DNA of 22,265 nucleotides, taken from the NCBI GenBank assembly GCA_965659115.1, contig CBFHUP010000046.1, positions 1-22,265 on the forward strand, in the 5' to 3' direction. The notes beneath the pieces were generated by a model. It ran no database searches and was not told the DNA's origin. It saw only the letters and a program-made list of their open reading frames with translations. The translations under genes and the position numbers were made by a program. Positions within the stretch are counted from its first letter, which is position 1. The number at the start of each line of letters is the position of its first letter. The DNA comes from UBA8752 sp965659115 (GTDB lineage: Bacteria > Bacteroidota > Bacteroidia > Flavobacteriales_D > Sanyastnellaceae). This document shows positions 8,586 to 16,554 of the stretch, piece after piece.

Positions 8586-9334
8586 TACCACTTGGCGTCG
8601 GGGTAGGTTCTGGGCAACACTTGCATTTCTGCGAGCAAGAACGACAGCTGTTCTGTGTGACGACCCACACGTCCGCCGACCTGTTCTAGCGCTGCATCGG
8701 GCTGGCGCAATTGTGCCTCTTGTAGCGTTTCGGTCAAGGTCGCCTCCCATGCAGCCCTGAGTCCCGCTGGATCTACACCCCAGCCTTCGGATGCTGCTGT
8801 TGAGGAGGTTTCATCAGAATGAAAAAGGTCGCCGGCGAATGGGAGAAGCAGGTCGAGGCTCTCTTGAACCTTCGCGTGGCTTTCATCGGTTCCATCGCCC
8901 AGCCGAATCATCCAGGCCTGGCTGTGACGCAGATGGTAGGCGCTCTCCTTGGCACTCTTCTTTGCGATGGCGGAGATTTCGGCGTCATTGGATTGAGCGA
9001 GACCTGCATGCAAGGGCATGGCATAGGCGTCGAACAGAAACTGACGGACGATGGTGTCCCCAAAATGCCCATTGGGCCGTTCGCAAAGCAGTGCGTTCCG
9101 GAATTTGGATTGGTCCCGGTGAAAGGCCAGCGTGTCTTCATCGCGGCCATCGCCCTCGGCACGTCCGGCTAAGGTGAGCCAAGCCCGTGCTTGGCCGATT
9201 TGATCGAGTCCGATGTTGGTCAGAGCAATGTCCTCTTCGAGCACAGGGCCGTGTCCGGTCCAAAGTCCGAGCTGTTGGCCCAGAATGAGGGCATCGTCTC
9301 CAAGACGGAGGAGGTATTCAAAGCGCGCGTTCAT
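8585..9334 (-). CDS. paaC: PaaC, structural subunit of phenylacetyl-CoA epoxidase
   Basis: The 249-residue product begins MNARFEYLLRLGDDALILGQQL and matches PaaC: a ferritin-like helical fold with LGQQLGLWTGHGPVLEEDIALTN near the N-terminus, then QFLFDAYA and a helix with KESAYHLRHS. PaaC pairs with PaaA as the structural partner in the (PaaAC)2 core that binds phenylacetyl-CoA. The open frame extends to 9415, but the extra 27 residues overlap paaB and look unlike the family, so the ATG at 9334 is chosen. It follows the paaB stop by 7 bp and overlaps paaD by one base. Confidence 0.93.
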   Translation of the reverse strand: MNARFEYLLRLGDDALILGQQLGLWTGHGPVLEEDIALTNIGLDQIGQARAWLTLAGRAEGDGRDEDTLAFHRDQSKFRNALLCERPNGHFGDTIVRQFLFDAYAMPLHAGLAQSNDAEISAIAKKSAKESAYHLRHSQAWMIRLGDGTDESHAKVQESLDLLLPFAGDLFHSDETSSTAASEGWGVDPAGLRAAWEATLTETLQEAQLRQPDAALEQVGGRVGRHTEQLSFLLAEMQVLPRTYPDAKW

Positions 9335-9341
9335 GGGGCGC

Positions 9342-9629
9342 TCACATGTTTTTGACCTCGTCGGGAAGGTCGTAGAAAGTGGGGTGGCGGTACACTTTGT
9401 CGTCCGCGGGGTCAAAGAGGACGTCTTTTTCGTCCGGGGAGGATGCCGTGATCTCGGAGGCAGGGACCGCCCAGATACTCACGCCTTCCTGTCGCCGGGT
9501 GTAGACGTCTCTGGCGTTTTCGATGGCCATTTCAGCATCGGCAGCATGCAGGCTGCCCACGTGGCGGTGGGAGAGGCCTTGGCGGCTGCGAATGAAGATT
9601 TCCCAGAGGGGCCAGTGTTGCTTTTCCAC
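9342..9629 (-). CDS. paaB: PaaB, small subunit of phenylacetyl-CoA epoxidase (GTG start)
   Basis: The conserved PaaB core is complete: WPLWEIFIRSRQGLSHRHVG, then DAEMAIENARDVYTRR, GVSIWAVPA, and DKVYRHPTFYDLPDEV at the C-terminus. PaaB is a small subunit required in the complex; it is thought to bridge or stabilise the PaaAC core. No ATG lies between the paaA stop and the conserved region. The best start is GTG at 9629, giving 95 residues (family length) and a 10-bp gap after paaA. An AAGGA lies one base before this GTG, too close for a classical ribosome binding site. The open frame runs on to 9827 inside paaA, but those residues are Pro/Ala/Thr-rich shadow sequence. Confidence 0.9.
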   Translation of the reverse strand: MEKQHWPLWEIFIRSRQGLSHRHVGSLHAADAEMAIENARDVYTRRQEGVSIWAVPASEITASSPDEKDVLFDPADDKVYRHPTFYDLPDEVKNM

Positions 9630-9639
9630 GTCCTTGGAT

Positions 9640-10593
9640 TTAGGCGGCTGCTGTGTTGGATGCGGCCTTGCGTGCTGCGCGTTTCTCGGCATGGGCACCC
9701 GCTGCTTCGCGGACCCAAGCGCCGTCGTCCCATGCTTTGTTCCGGGCGGCAAGGCGTTCTTTGTTGCAGGGGCCGTGACCTGCGATGACGCGGTTGAATT
9801 CGGCCCAATCGATGGGGCCGTGCTCATAATGTCCCGTCTCCTCGTTCCATTTCAGGTCGGCATCGGGGATGGTCAACCCGATGAGTTCTGCTTGTGGTAC
9901 GGTGAGGTCGATGAATTTCTGTCTCAACTCATCGTTGGAAAACCGTTTGATGTTCCAAGCCATGGATTGGGCGCTGTTGGGACTGTTGTCGTCCGGAGGG
10001 CCAAACATCATAATCGATGGCCACCACCAGCGGTTGAGCGCGTCTTGCGCCATCGCTTTCTGGTCTTCTGTGCCTTGGGCCAGCGTCATCATGATTTGGA
10101 AGCCCTGACGTTGGTGGAAGCTTTCCTCCTTGCACACGCGCACCATGGCGCGGGCATAGGGGCCATAGCTGCATTTGCAGAGGGGCACTTGGTTCATGAT
10201 CGCGGCTCCATCAACCAGCCATCCCACGGCACCCATATCGGCCCAGGTGAGGGTCGGGTAGTTGAAAATGCTGCTGTATTTGGCTTTTCCGCTGTGTAGA
10301 TCTGCAATGGTGTCGTCGCGTTGGACCCCGAGCGTTTCACAGGCACTGTACAAATACAGGCCATGACCGGCTTCGTCCTGCACCTTGGCCATCAGGATGG
10401 CTTTGCGTTTTAGACTGGGCGCTCTGCTGATCCAGTTGCCCTCTGGCAACATGCCCACAATCTCTGAGTGGGCGTGCTGACTGATTTGGCGAATCAGCGT
10501 TTTGCGGTACGCGTCAGGCATCCAGTCCTTCGGCTCAATCTTTTTTTCAGAGGCCACATAAGCCTCGAATCGTTGCAACAGGTCCATTTCCAT
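9640..10593 (-). CDS. paaA: PaaA, catalytic subunit of phenylacetyl-CoA epoxidase
   Basis: The 317-residue product is the di-iron oxygenase subunit that, with NADPH-derived electrons from PaaE, converts phenylacetyl-CoA to its ring 1,2-epoxide. Di-iron ligand motifs are visible: DEAGH (residues 73-77) and EESFH (156-160), with E44 and E51 in the preceding helix region. The PEGNW motif, KAILMAKVQDEAGHG and the RWWWPSIMMFGPPD segment are typical of PaaA. Three nearby starts exist: TTG 10602, ATG 10593 and ATG 10587. TTG overlaps the promoter box, so ATG 10593 is preferred; 10587 cannot be excluded. It is the first gene of paaABCD. Confidence 0.93.
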   Translation of the reverse strand: MEMDLLQRFEAYVASEKKIEPKDWMPDAYRKTLIRQISQHAHSEIVGMLPEGNWISRAPSLKRKAILMAKVQDEAGHGLYLYSACETLGVQRDDTIADLHSGKAKYSSIFNYPTLTWADMGAVGWLVDGAAIMNQVPLCKCSYGPYARAMVRVCKEESFHQRQGFQIMMTLAQGTEDQKAMAQDALNRWWWPSIMMFGPPDDNSPNSAQSMAWNIKRFSNDELRQKFIDLTVPQAELIGLTIPDADLKWNEETGHYEHGPIDWAEFNRVIAGHGPCNKERLAARNKAWDDGAWVREAAGAHAEKRAARKAASNTAAA

Positions 10594-10599
10594 GCGCTT

Positions 10600-10607
10600 C
10601 AAAAATA
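10600..10607 (-). promoter_or_regulatory. -7 box (TATTTTTG) for paaABCD
   Basis: On the minus strand TATTTTTG is an exact match to TAnnTTTG. It lies six bases before the paaA ATG at 10593, implying a leaderless or nearly leaderless transcript. It sits in the 94-bp divergent space between paaA and paaE. On the plus strand I found no equivalent box for paaE, and no clear inverted repeat for a PaaR/PaaX-like regulator. Confidence 0.5.
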
Positions 10608-10687
10608 CATCGGGGAATGCGGAGAGAACCGATCAGGGGCATAATGGGTTCTCCATCCAATCACTTTCCTTCCGAGATTCGCATTTC

Positions 10688-11776
10688 ATGTCTGACAGAT
10701 TCAACAACCTCCAAGTTTCCGAAGTCCGCCGAGAAACCGCTGATTGCGTTTCCGTGGTGCTTGAAGTTCCAGAAGAGCTTCAGGGCGCGTACGCCTTTAA
10801 ACAGGGACAATACCTCACGTTCGATCAGGAAATTAACGGTGAAGCTGTGCGCCGCAGCTACAGCATTTGTGCCGGAGTGGGCGAGGAGCTCCGAGTGGCG
10901 ATCAAGCAAGTGCCCGACGGCAGGTTCAGCACTTGGGCCAATGAGAACCTGAAAGCAGGAGACTTTCTCAAGACGATGGTGCCAAATGGCCGCTTTTACA
11001 CGGAATTGGATGCGGATCAATCCAAGCACTATGTCGCATTTGCGGCAGGATCTGGCATTACCCCGATTTTGTCGCACATCAAGACGGTGTTGGCGACAGA
11101 GGCGGGGAGCACGTTTACGCTGTTGTATACCAACAAGGACCAATCCAGCGTCATTTTTAAATCTGAGCTCGATGACCTGAAGGACCGCTACCTCGATCGG
11201 TTGCGATTGTTCCACTTCTTTACCCGTGAGCCGGTCGATGTTCCGTTGTATGCAGGACGCATGGATGCCGATAAAGTGGCGGCTGTTCAATCGGCTCTGC
11301 TGTCGGGGTCTGCTGCAAACGAGGTGTTCGTCTGTGGTCCAGAATCCATGATTCATGCAGTGCGCGAAGGCATGGCAGCGGCGGGGGTCGCCGAGGACCG
11401 CATCCACTTTGAGCTCTTCACGTCTCCTTCATCTCAGCCCGCTGCACCGGCTGCCACGACGGCTGCCGCCCCTGAGACTGCCCAGAGCCGCGACCAGGAA
11501 GTCTTTGTGGTCATCGATGGATCCACCCACAAACTCGATTTTGACGGCACCAAAACGATTTTGGATGCGGGCCTGGATGCAGGCATTGACTTGCCTTATA
11601 GTTGCTGTGGAGGTGTGTGTTGCACTTGTCGCGCACTGGTCACCGAGGGGGCTGGGGAGATGGAGGTCAACTACGCCTTGGAGCCAGGAGAAGTTGAACA
11701 AGGCTTTGTTTTGGCCTGCCAGACCAAGCCCAAATCAGGCAGTGCCCGATTTGTGCTGGATTTTGATCAACAATAA
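10688..11776 (+). CDS. paaE: PaaE, FAD/2Fe-2S reductase subunit of phenylacetyl-CoA epoxidase
   Basis: The 362-residue product has the ferredoxin-NADP reductase layout: a FAD-binding barrel with RSYS (57-60), an NAD(P)-binding domain with GSGITP (121-126) and VCGPESM (215-221), an Ala/Pro-rich linker (~247-268), and a C-terminal plant-type ferredoxin domain. The 2Fe-2S ligands are C306, C311, C314 and C344 in PYSCCGGVCCTC...LACQ. NYALEPGEVEQGFVLACQ is characteristic of PaaE. It supplies electrons to PaaA. The start is ATG 10688 because the upstream in-frame extension (from 10592) runs into the paaA start region and is not conserved. The gene is divergent from paaABCD rather than last in the same operon, and its stop lies 7 bp from that of the convergent uup. 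Confidence 0.93.
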   Translation: MSDRFNNLQVSEVRRETADCVSVVLEVPEELQGAYAFKQGQYLTFDQEINGEAVRRSYSICAGVGEELRVAIKQVPDGRFSTWANENLKAGDFLKTMVPNGRFYTELDADQSKHYVAFAAGSGITPILSHIKTVLATEAGSTFTLLYTNKDQSSVIFKSELDDLKDRYLDRLRLFHFFTREPVDVPLYAGRMDADKVAAVQSALLSGSAANEVFVCGPESMIHAVREGMAAAGVAEDRIHFELFTSPSSQPAAPAATTAAAPETAQSRDQEVFVVIDGSTHKLDFDGTKTILDAGLDAGIDLPYSCCGGVCCTCRALVTEGAGEMEVNYALEPGEVEQGFVLACQTKPKSGSARFVLDFDQQ

Positions 11777-11783
11777 GCCGCAC

Positions 11784-13679
11784 TTAGGCGCGCTCATCGA
11801 GTTCTATCCAACGCTCGGTTTTGGTTTCGATTTCGGAGGTGACATCTCCGAGGCGGGTCGAAAGCCGGCTCAGTTCTTCGTGGTCAATGGAAGCCGCAGA
11901 CATGGCCGATTCCAGACTGGACTTTTCCGTTTCTAATGCGGCAATGACCTCTTCGAGTCCGTCATACTCGCGTTGTTCGTTGTAGCTGAGCCTCTTGCTG
12001 TAGTCCCCTTTCGGTGCTGCCGGTTGGTTGTCCGCGGCTTGTTTTGCTGCTGCTTTTGCTGCCGCGGCTTGCTCCATGGACGCGGCTTTTTCTTCCGCAT
12101 CCGCTTTGATGCGGTATTGCGTATAGTTTCCTGGAAAGTCTCGGACGCCGCCTTCTCCGTCCAAAACGAAAACGTGGTCCACCAGCTTGTCCATGAAATA
12201 GCGGTCATGGCTCACCAAAAGCAGGCACCCGGGAAAGTCCAAAAGGAATTCTTCGAGGACGCCAAGGGTGAACACGTCAAGGTCGTTGGTGGGCTCGTCA
12301 AACACCAAGAAATTGGGGTTGCCCATGAGCACCCGCAGAAGGTGCAGTCTTTTGCGCTCCCCGCCGCTCAGTTTGTGGATGAAATCGTGGTGGCGGTGAC
12401 GTGGAAACAAGAACCGTTCAAGCAGCTGTGCAGCCGATAGTTTTTGGCCCTTTTTGAGGGGCATGTACTCGGCAATCTCATAAAGGGCTTCGATCACCTT
12501 CATCCCTTCATCGAAACTCGGGGGCTCTTGACTGAAGTGCCCAAACACCACCGTATCGCCAATAACGACTTTACCGCCATCGGGCTTGTCTTCTCCCGTC
12601 ATCAGACGGATGAGGGTGCTCTTGCCAGCACCATTGTCTCCCACCAGGCCCACGCGCTCTCCGGGTTTAAAATGGTAGGTCCAGCCCTGCAGTATGATTT
12701 TTTCTCCGTAAGACCTTCGGACGCGGTGCATTTCCAAGATTTTCCCGCCCATTCGCGCAGGATCCAACTCCAAGTTGACTTCGTCTTCTTCGAGCCGCAC
12801 CGAAGCTCGGGACTTGAGTCCTTTGAAGGCGTCTAGGCGAGACTTGCTCTTTCCCGTGCGCGCCTGAGGTGTGGCCCGCACCCATTCCAATTCTCGGCGC
12901 ATGATGGAGCGCGCACGGTCCCTTTGGGCGTGCTCGTTGGAAGAGCGTTCTGTTTTCTTTTCCAAGAAGTAGCTCCAGTTGCCGGGATACTTGTGGAGGG
13001 TGAAGTTGTCGAGTTCTAATATGGTGTCGCACACGACTTCCAAAAAGAAGCGGTCGTGGGTGACCATGAGCAGGGTTGTTTTTGCGCGGGCCAGAAAATC
13101 TTCCAGCCATTCAATCATGCCCAGATCCAGGTGGTTGGTCGGCTCATCAAGGAGCAACAAATCCGGTTGCTCAATCAGGCACTTGGCCAGCGCAACCCGG
13201 CGCTTTTCGCCGCCACTGAGGCCGTCTACAAACCGGTCGGTATCGTGGAGTCCCAGTTTCCCGAGGATTTCCTTTGCCTGGGCCTCATAGCTCCAAGCGT
13301 CGGCCCGGTCCATGGCGTCGTATGCCGTCTGCAGGGCTTCGGCGTCTTCGCCTTGAGTGGCTTCCTCGTACTGACGGATGGCCCGCATGGCATCGTTGTC
13401 GGCCTGAAAAAGGTTGGCCAAAATCGTGCGGTCAAGGTCCAAGCCATGGTCCTGTGAAAGGTGCGCAATGCGCACGTTGCCGGCAAAGGTGACTGTCCCT
13501 GAATCGGGGCCTTCTATGTCCAACAACACCTTCATGAGGGTGCTTTTGCCGGTTCCGTTTCGGGCGACCAATGCGGCCTTCTGCCCGCGGTCTAATCCAA
13601 AATGGAGGTCCTCAAAAATCAGACGTTCGCCAAAACGCTTTGTCAACCCCTCTACCGAAAGCACATTACCGCCTGCCAT
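11784..13679 (-). CDS. uup: ABC-F family ATPase, Uup type
   Basis: The 631-residue cytoplasmic protein has two ATP-binding cassettes and no membrane segment. Cassette 1: Walker A RNGTGKST (~40-47), signature LSGGEKRR (~155) and DEPTNHLD (~175). Cassette 2: GDNGAGKST (~345), LSGGERKR (~436) and DEPTNDLD (~458). The linker between them carries the ABC-F interdomain helices, with an Arg/Glu-rich stretch. An Ala/Lys-rich segment and a C-terminal coiled coil (~561-631, YDGLEEVIAALETEKSSLE) point to Uup rather than EttA. ABC-F proteins act on ribosomes or, for Uup, have been linked to transposon excision and DNA branch structures; the exact role here is not decidable. ATG 13679 is chosen because the open frame upstream crosses elaA and is not ABC-like. 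Confidence 0.9.
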   Translation of the reverse strand: MAGGNVLSVEGLTKRFGERLIFEDLHFGLDRGQKAALVARNGTGKSTLMKVLLDIEGPDSGTVTFAGNVRIAHLSQDHGLDLDRTILANLFQADNDAMRAIRQYEEATQGEDAEALQTAYDAMDRADAWSYEAQAKEILGKLGLHDTDRFVDGLSGGEKRRVALAKCLIEQPDLLLLDEPTNHLDLGMIEWLEDFLARAKTTLLMVTHDRFFLEVVCDTILELDNFTLHKYPGNWSYFLEKKTERSSNEHAQRDRARSIMRRELEWVRATPQARTGKSKSRLDAFKGLKSRASVRLEEDEVNLELDPARMGGKILEMHRVRRSYGEKIILQGWTYHFKPGERVGLVGDNGAGKSTLIRLMTGEDKPDGGKVVIGDTVVFGHFSQEPPSFDEGMKVIEALYEIAEYMPLKKGQKLSAAQLLERFLFPRHRHHDFIHKLSGGERKRLHLLRVLMGNPNFLVFDEPTNDLDVFTLGVLEEFLLDFPGCLLLVSHDRYFMDKLVDHVFVLDGEGGVRDFPGNYTQYRIKADAEEKAASMEQAAAAKAAAKQAADNQPAAPKGDYSKRLSYNEQREYDGLEEVIAALETEKSSLESAMSAASIDHEELSRLSTRLGDVTSEIETKTERWIELDERA

Positions 13680-13683
13680 GGCG

Positions 13684-13691
13684 CAAAAGTA
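13684..13691 (-). promoter_or_regulatory. -7 box (TACTTTTG) 4 bases from the uup start
   Basis: On the minus strand TACTTTTG is an exact TAnnTTTG match, followed by CGCC and the ATG at 13679. The mRNA would begin at about the start codon. It lies in a 39-bp divergent gap shared with the elaA-like gene. Confidence 0.5.
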
Positions 13692-13705
13692 GAGGGCGAA
13701 GCGGG

Positions 13706-13713
13706 CTAATTTG
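13706..13713 (+). promoter_or_regulatory. Possible -7 box (CTAATTTG) for the elaA-like gene
   Basis: CTAATTTG is followed by CGCCT and ATG 13719. It contains TA and TTTG but with one base between them instead of two, so the match to TAnnTTTG is imperfect. The distance to the start codon is the same as in the exact matches nearby. Confidence 0.3.
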
Positions 13714-13718
13714 CGCCT

Positions 13719-14219
13719 ATGAATCAAGAGCCGGTCAAAGACGTCGTTTGGAGGTGCAAAAGCTGGGCCGAATTGGGCCGCGAGGAGCTGTACGGTTTGC
13801 TCAGATTGCGCTCCGAAGTTTTTGTGGTAGAGCAAGACTGCGTCTACCAAGATTTGGACGACAAAGACAAAGACGCATTGCATGTTTGGATGGAGCAAGC
13901 CGGTGCTCCCGCTGATCAAGGGGGCCAAATATTGGCCACGACACGGTTGCTGCCTGTGGGGGTGTCATACAAACGTGAAGTGAGCATTGGCCGCGTTGTC
14001 ACCGCCCAAAGCGTGCGACGTGGTGGTTGGGGAAGGGAATTGATGAAGCGGAGCCTCGATGAGGTGCATGCAGCATGGCCGGGTGAGCCGATTCGAATCT
14101 CTGCCCAGGAGTACCTCGAGGGTTTTTACAGCAGTTTTGGCTTCTCCACAGTGGGCGATGTCTATTTGGAAGATGGCATCCCTCATGTGGCCATGACCCG
14201 GCCTGCCGGCCCAGCTTGA
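13719..14219 (+). CDS. ElaA-like GNAT acetyltransferase
   Basis: The 166-residue product shows the ElaA pattern: WAELGREELYGLLRLRSEVFVVEQ, CVYQDLDDKD and HVWM near the N-terminus. The acetyl-CoA-binding core follows, with IGRVVTAQSVRRGGWGRELM, then IRISAQEYLEGFYSSFGFSTVGDVYLEDGIPHVAM. GNAT enzymes transfer acetyl groups from acetyl-CoA to amines; the ElaA substrate is not established. It is a complete single-domain protein of normal length. It is divergent from uup and 22 bp upstream of the glycosyltransferase gene, so it may head or precede that group, though no functional link is evident. Confidence 0.88.
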   Translation: MNQEPVKDVVWRCKSWAELGREELYGLLRLRSEVFVVEQDCVYQDLDDKDKDALHVWMEQAGAPADQGGQILATTRLLPVGVSYKREVSIGRVVTAQSVRRGGWGRELMKRSLDEVHAAWPGEPIRISAQEYLEGFYSSFGFSTVGDVYLEDGIPHVAMTRPAGPA

Positions 14220-14228
14220 CCTTCAGAC

Positions 14229-14236
14229 TATCTTCG
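14229..14236 (+). promoter_or_regulatory. Possible -7 box (TATCTTCG) for the glycosyltransferase gene
   Basis: TATCTTCG differs from TAnnTTTG at one position (T to C) and is followed by five bases and ATG 14242, the same geometry as the exact boxes. It would allow the polysaccharide genes to be transcribed independently of the acetyltransferase gene. Confidence 0.3.
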
Positions 14237-14241
14237 CCGCC

Positions 14242-15294
14242 ATGTCGAACCAACCGTGTGCTTCGGTGGTGATTCCCTGCCTCAACGAAGCGGCCCATAT
14301 TGGAGCTTGCTTGGATGCCCTTGCCCATCAAGAAGGGGCCGAAGTGGGGTTTGAAGTGTTGGTCGTTGATGGGGGCAGTGACGATGGAACTCGGGAGATT
14401 TTGGATCGCCGTGTGGCTGCTGAGCCGTGGCTCCGTGTCTTGGATAACCCTGACCGTATCACGCCTGTAGCCATGAACAAGGGCATTGCTGAGGCGCTTT
14501 CTGACGTGGTCATCATTTTGGGCGCACATGCAGAAGTGGCCCCCGACTTTGTGCGGCGCAACCTGGAGGCGCTGCGGGCACACCCTGAATCTGGATGTGT
14601 TGGTGGCGTAGTGGAGCAAGTGCATGGCGACGAGTTGAGCCGGAGAATCGGGTTGGCGCTGTCTTCTCCGTTTGGTGTGGGCGATGCCAGGTTCAGAACT
14701 GGAGGCGTTGCAGGCCATGTAGATACTGTGGCTTTTGGGGCATACCGCAAGGCTGTTCTCCACGAGTTGGGCAGCTTTGATGCTTCCTTGGTGCGCAACC
14801 AAGACGACGAATTGAACTACCGGTTAACGGAATCGGGTTGGAGGATTTGGTTTGATCCCCGGATCCGGTCGACTTACCACGCGCGCTCGAGCTTTGGGCA
14901 GTTGTTCCGTCAATACCGCCAATATGGATTTTGGAAGGTGTTCGTCAACAAAAAACACTTGACGGTCACAACTTGGCGGCAATTGGCGCCTGCTGCAATG
15001 CTGCTGGGCACGGCAGTTTTGATGGTGTTGTCGCTGTGGCAATGGACTTTCTCGGGGGGCAGTTCCCTGCTGACTTTGGCGCCGCCAGCCTTGGCTACAT
15101 TGTGGGTAATGTGGGTGCTGGGAGCATTCACCGCTATGGTATTGGGCAATGTCCCCGTGAGGGATGTGCCGGGTGTGCTGCGCACTTTTTTTGTCCTGCA
15201 CATGGCCTATGGATGGGGCTATTGCGAGGGGATTTGGCGTCTGGTGCTGTTGCGCCGTCCGCCTTCTGCTGAATTCAAGTCGTTGACCCGATGA
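14242..15294 (+). CDS. Membrane-associated family 2 glycosyltransferase, ExoA-like
   Basis: The 350-residue product has a GT-A fold catalytic domain with ASVVIPCLNEAAHIG at the N-terminus, the nucleotide-sugar/metal motif VVDGGSDDGT (~40-49), ILGAHAEV, an acceptor-side RNQDDELNYRL motif, and FDPRIRSTYHARSSFGQLFRQYRQYG. This combination resembles ExoA-type beta-glycosyltransferases of exopolysaccharide pathways. The C-terminus has two or three hydrophobic segments (~250-330), so it is probably held at the cytoplasmic face of the inner membrane. The stop overlaps the next gene's ATG (ATGA), so the two are translationally coupled. The sugar used cannot be told from sequence. Confidence 0.88.
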   Translation: MSNQPCASVVIPCLNEAAHIGACLDALAHQEGAEVGFEVLVVDGGSDDGTREILDRRVAAEPWLRVLDNPDRITPVAMNKGIAEALSDVVIILGAHAEVAPDFVRRNLEALRAHPESGCVGGVVEQVHGDELSRRIGLALSSPFGVGDARFRTGGVAGHVDTVAFGAYRKAVLHELGSFDASLVRNQDDELNYRLTESGWRIWFDPRIRSTYHARSSFGQLFRQYRQYGFWKVFVNKKHLTVTTWRQLAPAAMLLGTAVLMVLSLWQWTFSGGSSLLTLAPPALATLWVMWVLGAFTAMVLGNVPVRDVPGVLRTFFVLHMAYGWGYCEGIWRLVLLRRPPSAEFKSLTR

Positions 15295-16526
15295 AGGCGA
15301 TGCTGGCTCAACGCGCAGAATCGTGGGCGTGGCGTGCCGTGATGCCCGCATTGATCCTTGGTGGAAATGTGGCAGGCGTCACCTTGTTTGTCATTGCCGT
15401 GCTTCGGACCATTGCCTGGTGGAACAATCACCGCCATGCGCCTTGGGAATGGAGGCGTGGGGCCATGTGGTGGATCGCTTATTTCGGCCTCCAAATGCTC
15501 GGTGGCCTGTGGTCGAGCGACCTTGATGCCTGGAGAATGAGCTTGGAGGTCAAGTCCTCCCTGTGGTTTTTGCCAGTATTGTTGGCCATACCGGGCCGCA
15601 AGGTGGCGCGTGACTTTTGGTGGTCATTGGGGTGGTCGGTCACGGCTTATTTGTGTTGGCGCATGTTGCGGGCCGGTTGGCATCAACTGGTTCTTGATTC
15701 TCCCAAAGAGTGGCGTTATGCGCGGTTTTCGGGAGACGTACACCCCACCTATATGAGCCTGCACTTGGCTGCAGCGTTTCTGGGTTTTGGGACCGAATGG
15801 GGACAGAAAATCAAGCCCTTTTTTTCATGGGCTGTGACGGTGCTTTTTGCGGTGTCCCTGGGCATGCTGGGGTCCAAAGCCGGCATTTTGGCGGCCTTGG
15901 TTGTTGCGATACTCCGTCTGTCTATGATGGGGTCAGGTTGGAGCCACAAGGCCTGGGGAAAATTGTCAGGTTCACTGCCAAGTGGCAGGCTCAGATGGGG
16001 GGGCTTTGTGGTGTTGGTTTTGATTTCTACTTGGGCCATGTCGGGCAACAGGTTTGCAGAAATGAGCAGTGCCTCAGCGGTCATTGCCAGTGAGCAGGCG
16101 CCGGTGCAAAGCAGCTCAGCGGGACGGGTGATGGTATGGCAGACGTCATTGGAAATCATACAAGCTCACCCTTTTGGAGTTGGGACCGGCGATGTGGTTC
16201 CAGAATTGATGCGACGCTATGAGCGGGATGGTTTGACTTATGCTTCGGAACGCCGCTTGAACCCACACAATCAATGGTTACAAGCGGGAGTGGCCTTTGG
16301 ATGGCCGGGCATTGCAGTTTTGACATTGGCCATGATCGCCTGTGTGTTGCAGGCATGGTGGACGGGGAGAGGTTTGTTGCTGCTGTGCGTCATGTTGGTG
16401 ATCCTGCACGCGGGCGTGGAGTCGGTATTGGAAGTGCAACGTGGCGTGGTATTCATCATGTGGATGCTGATGGTACAATTGCCCGTTGCAGACAAAACCA
16501 GGCGCGACCGCAGCACTGTGGGCTGA
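15291..16526 (+). CDS. O-antigen ligase / polysaccharide polymerase-like membrane protein
   Basis: The 411-residue product is a polytopic membrane protein with about ten or more hydrophobic segments. It carries the family motif near the C-terminal half: a periplasmic loop with GRVMVWQTSLEIIQAHPFGVGTGD and, after it, NPHNQWLQAGVAFGWPG, matching the Wzy_C/WaaL pattern with its conserved Arg and His. Such proteins join undecaprenyl-linked glycans to lipid A or other acceptors, or polymerise repeat units, on the periplasmic side. The start codon overlaps the glycosyltransferase stop by 4 bases. A second ATG three codons later (15300) is possible. Ligase versus polymerase is not decided by sequence. 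Confidence 0.85.
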   Translation: MKAMLAQRAESWAWRAVMPALILGGNVAGVTLFVIAVLRTIAWWNNHRHAPWEWRRGAMWWIAYFGLQMLGGLWSSDLDAWRMSLEVKSSLWFLPVLLAIPGRKVARDFWWSLGWSVTAYLCWRMLRAGWHQLVLDSPKEWRYARFSGDVHPTYMSLHLAAAFLGFGTEWGQKIKPFFSWAVTVLFAVSLGMLGSKAGILAALVVAILRLSMMGSGWSHKAWGKLSGSLPSGRLRWGGFVVLVLISTWAMSGNRFAEMSSASAVIASEQAPVQSSSAGRVMVWQTSLEIIQAHPFGVGTGDVVPELMRRYERDGLTYASERRLNPHNQWLQAGVAFGWPGIAVLTLAMIACVLQAWWTGRGLLLLCVMLVILHAGVESVLEVQRGVVFIMWMLMVQLPVADKTRRDRSTVG

Positions 16527-16554
16527 GACCTTACCTTGATGGCCTGAGCTCCCC

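Noticed and set aside
8586..8750. N-terminal extension of paaD to 8750
   Set aside because: It lies wholly inside paaC in another frame, is Arg-rich and unlike PaaD, and the ATG at 8585 overlapping the paaC stop gives the normal family length.
9523..10299. Plus-strand open frame of 258 aa opposite paaA/paaB
   Set aside because: Antisense to conserved paa genes, with no recognisable domain; the minus-strand reading explains this region fully.
10592..10687. Earlier start for paaE at 10592
   Set aside because: It overlaps the paaA start on the other strand and adds 32 residues with no resemblance to the family; ATG 10688 gives the conserved N-terminus.
13680..13928. N-terminal extension of uup to 13928
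   Set aside because: It crosses the divergent elaA-like gene and has no ABC-F similarity; the ABC domain begins right after ATG 13679.
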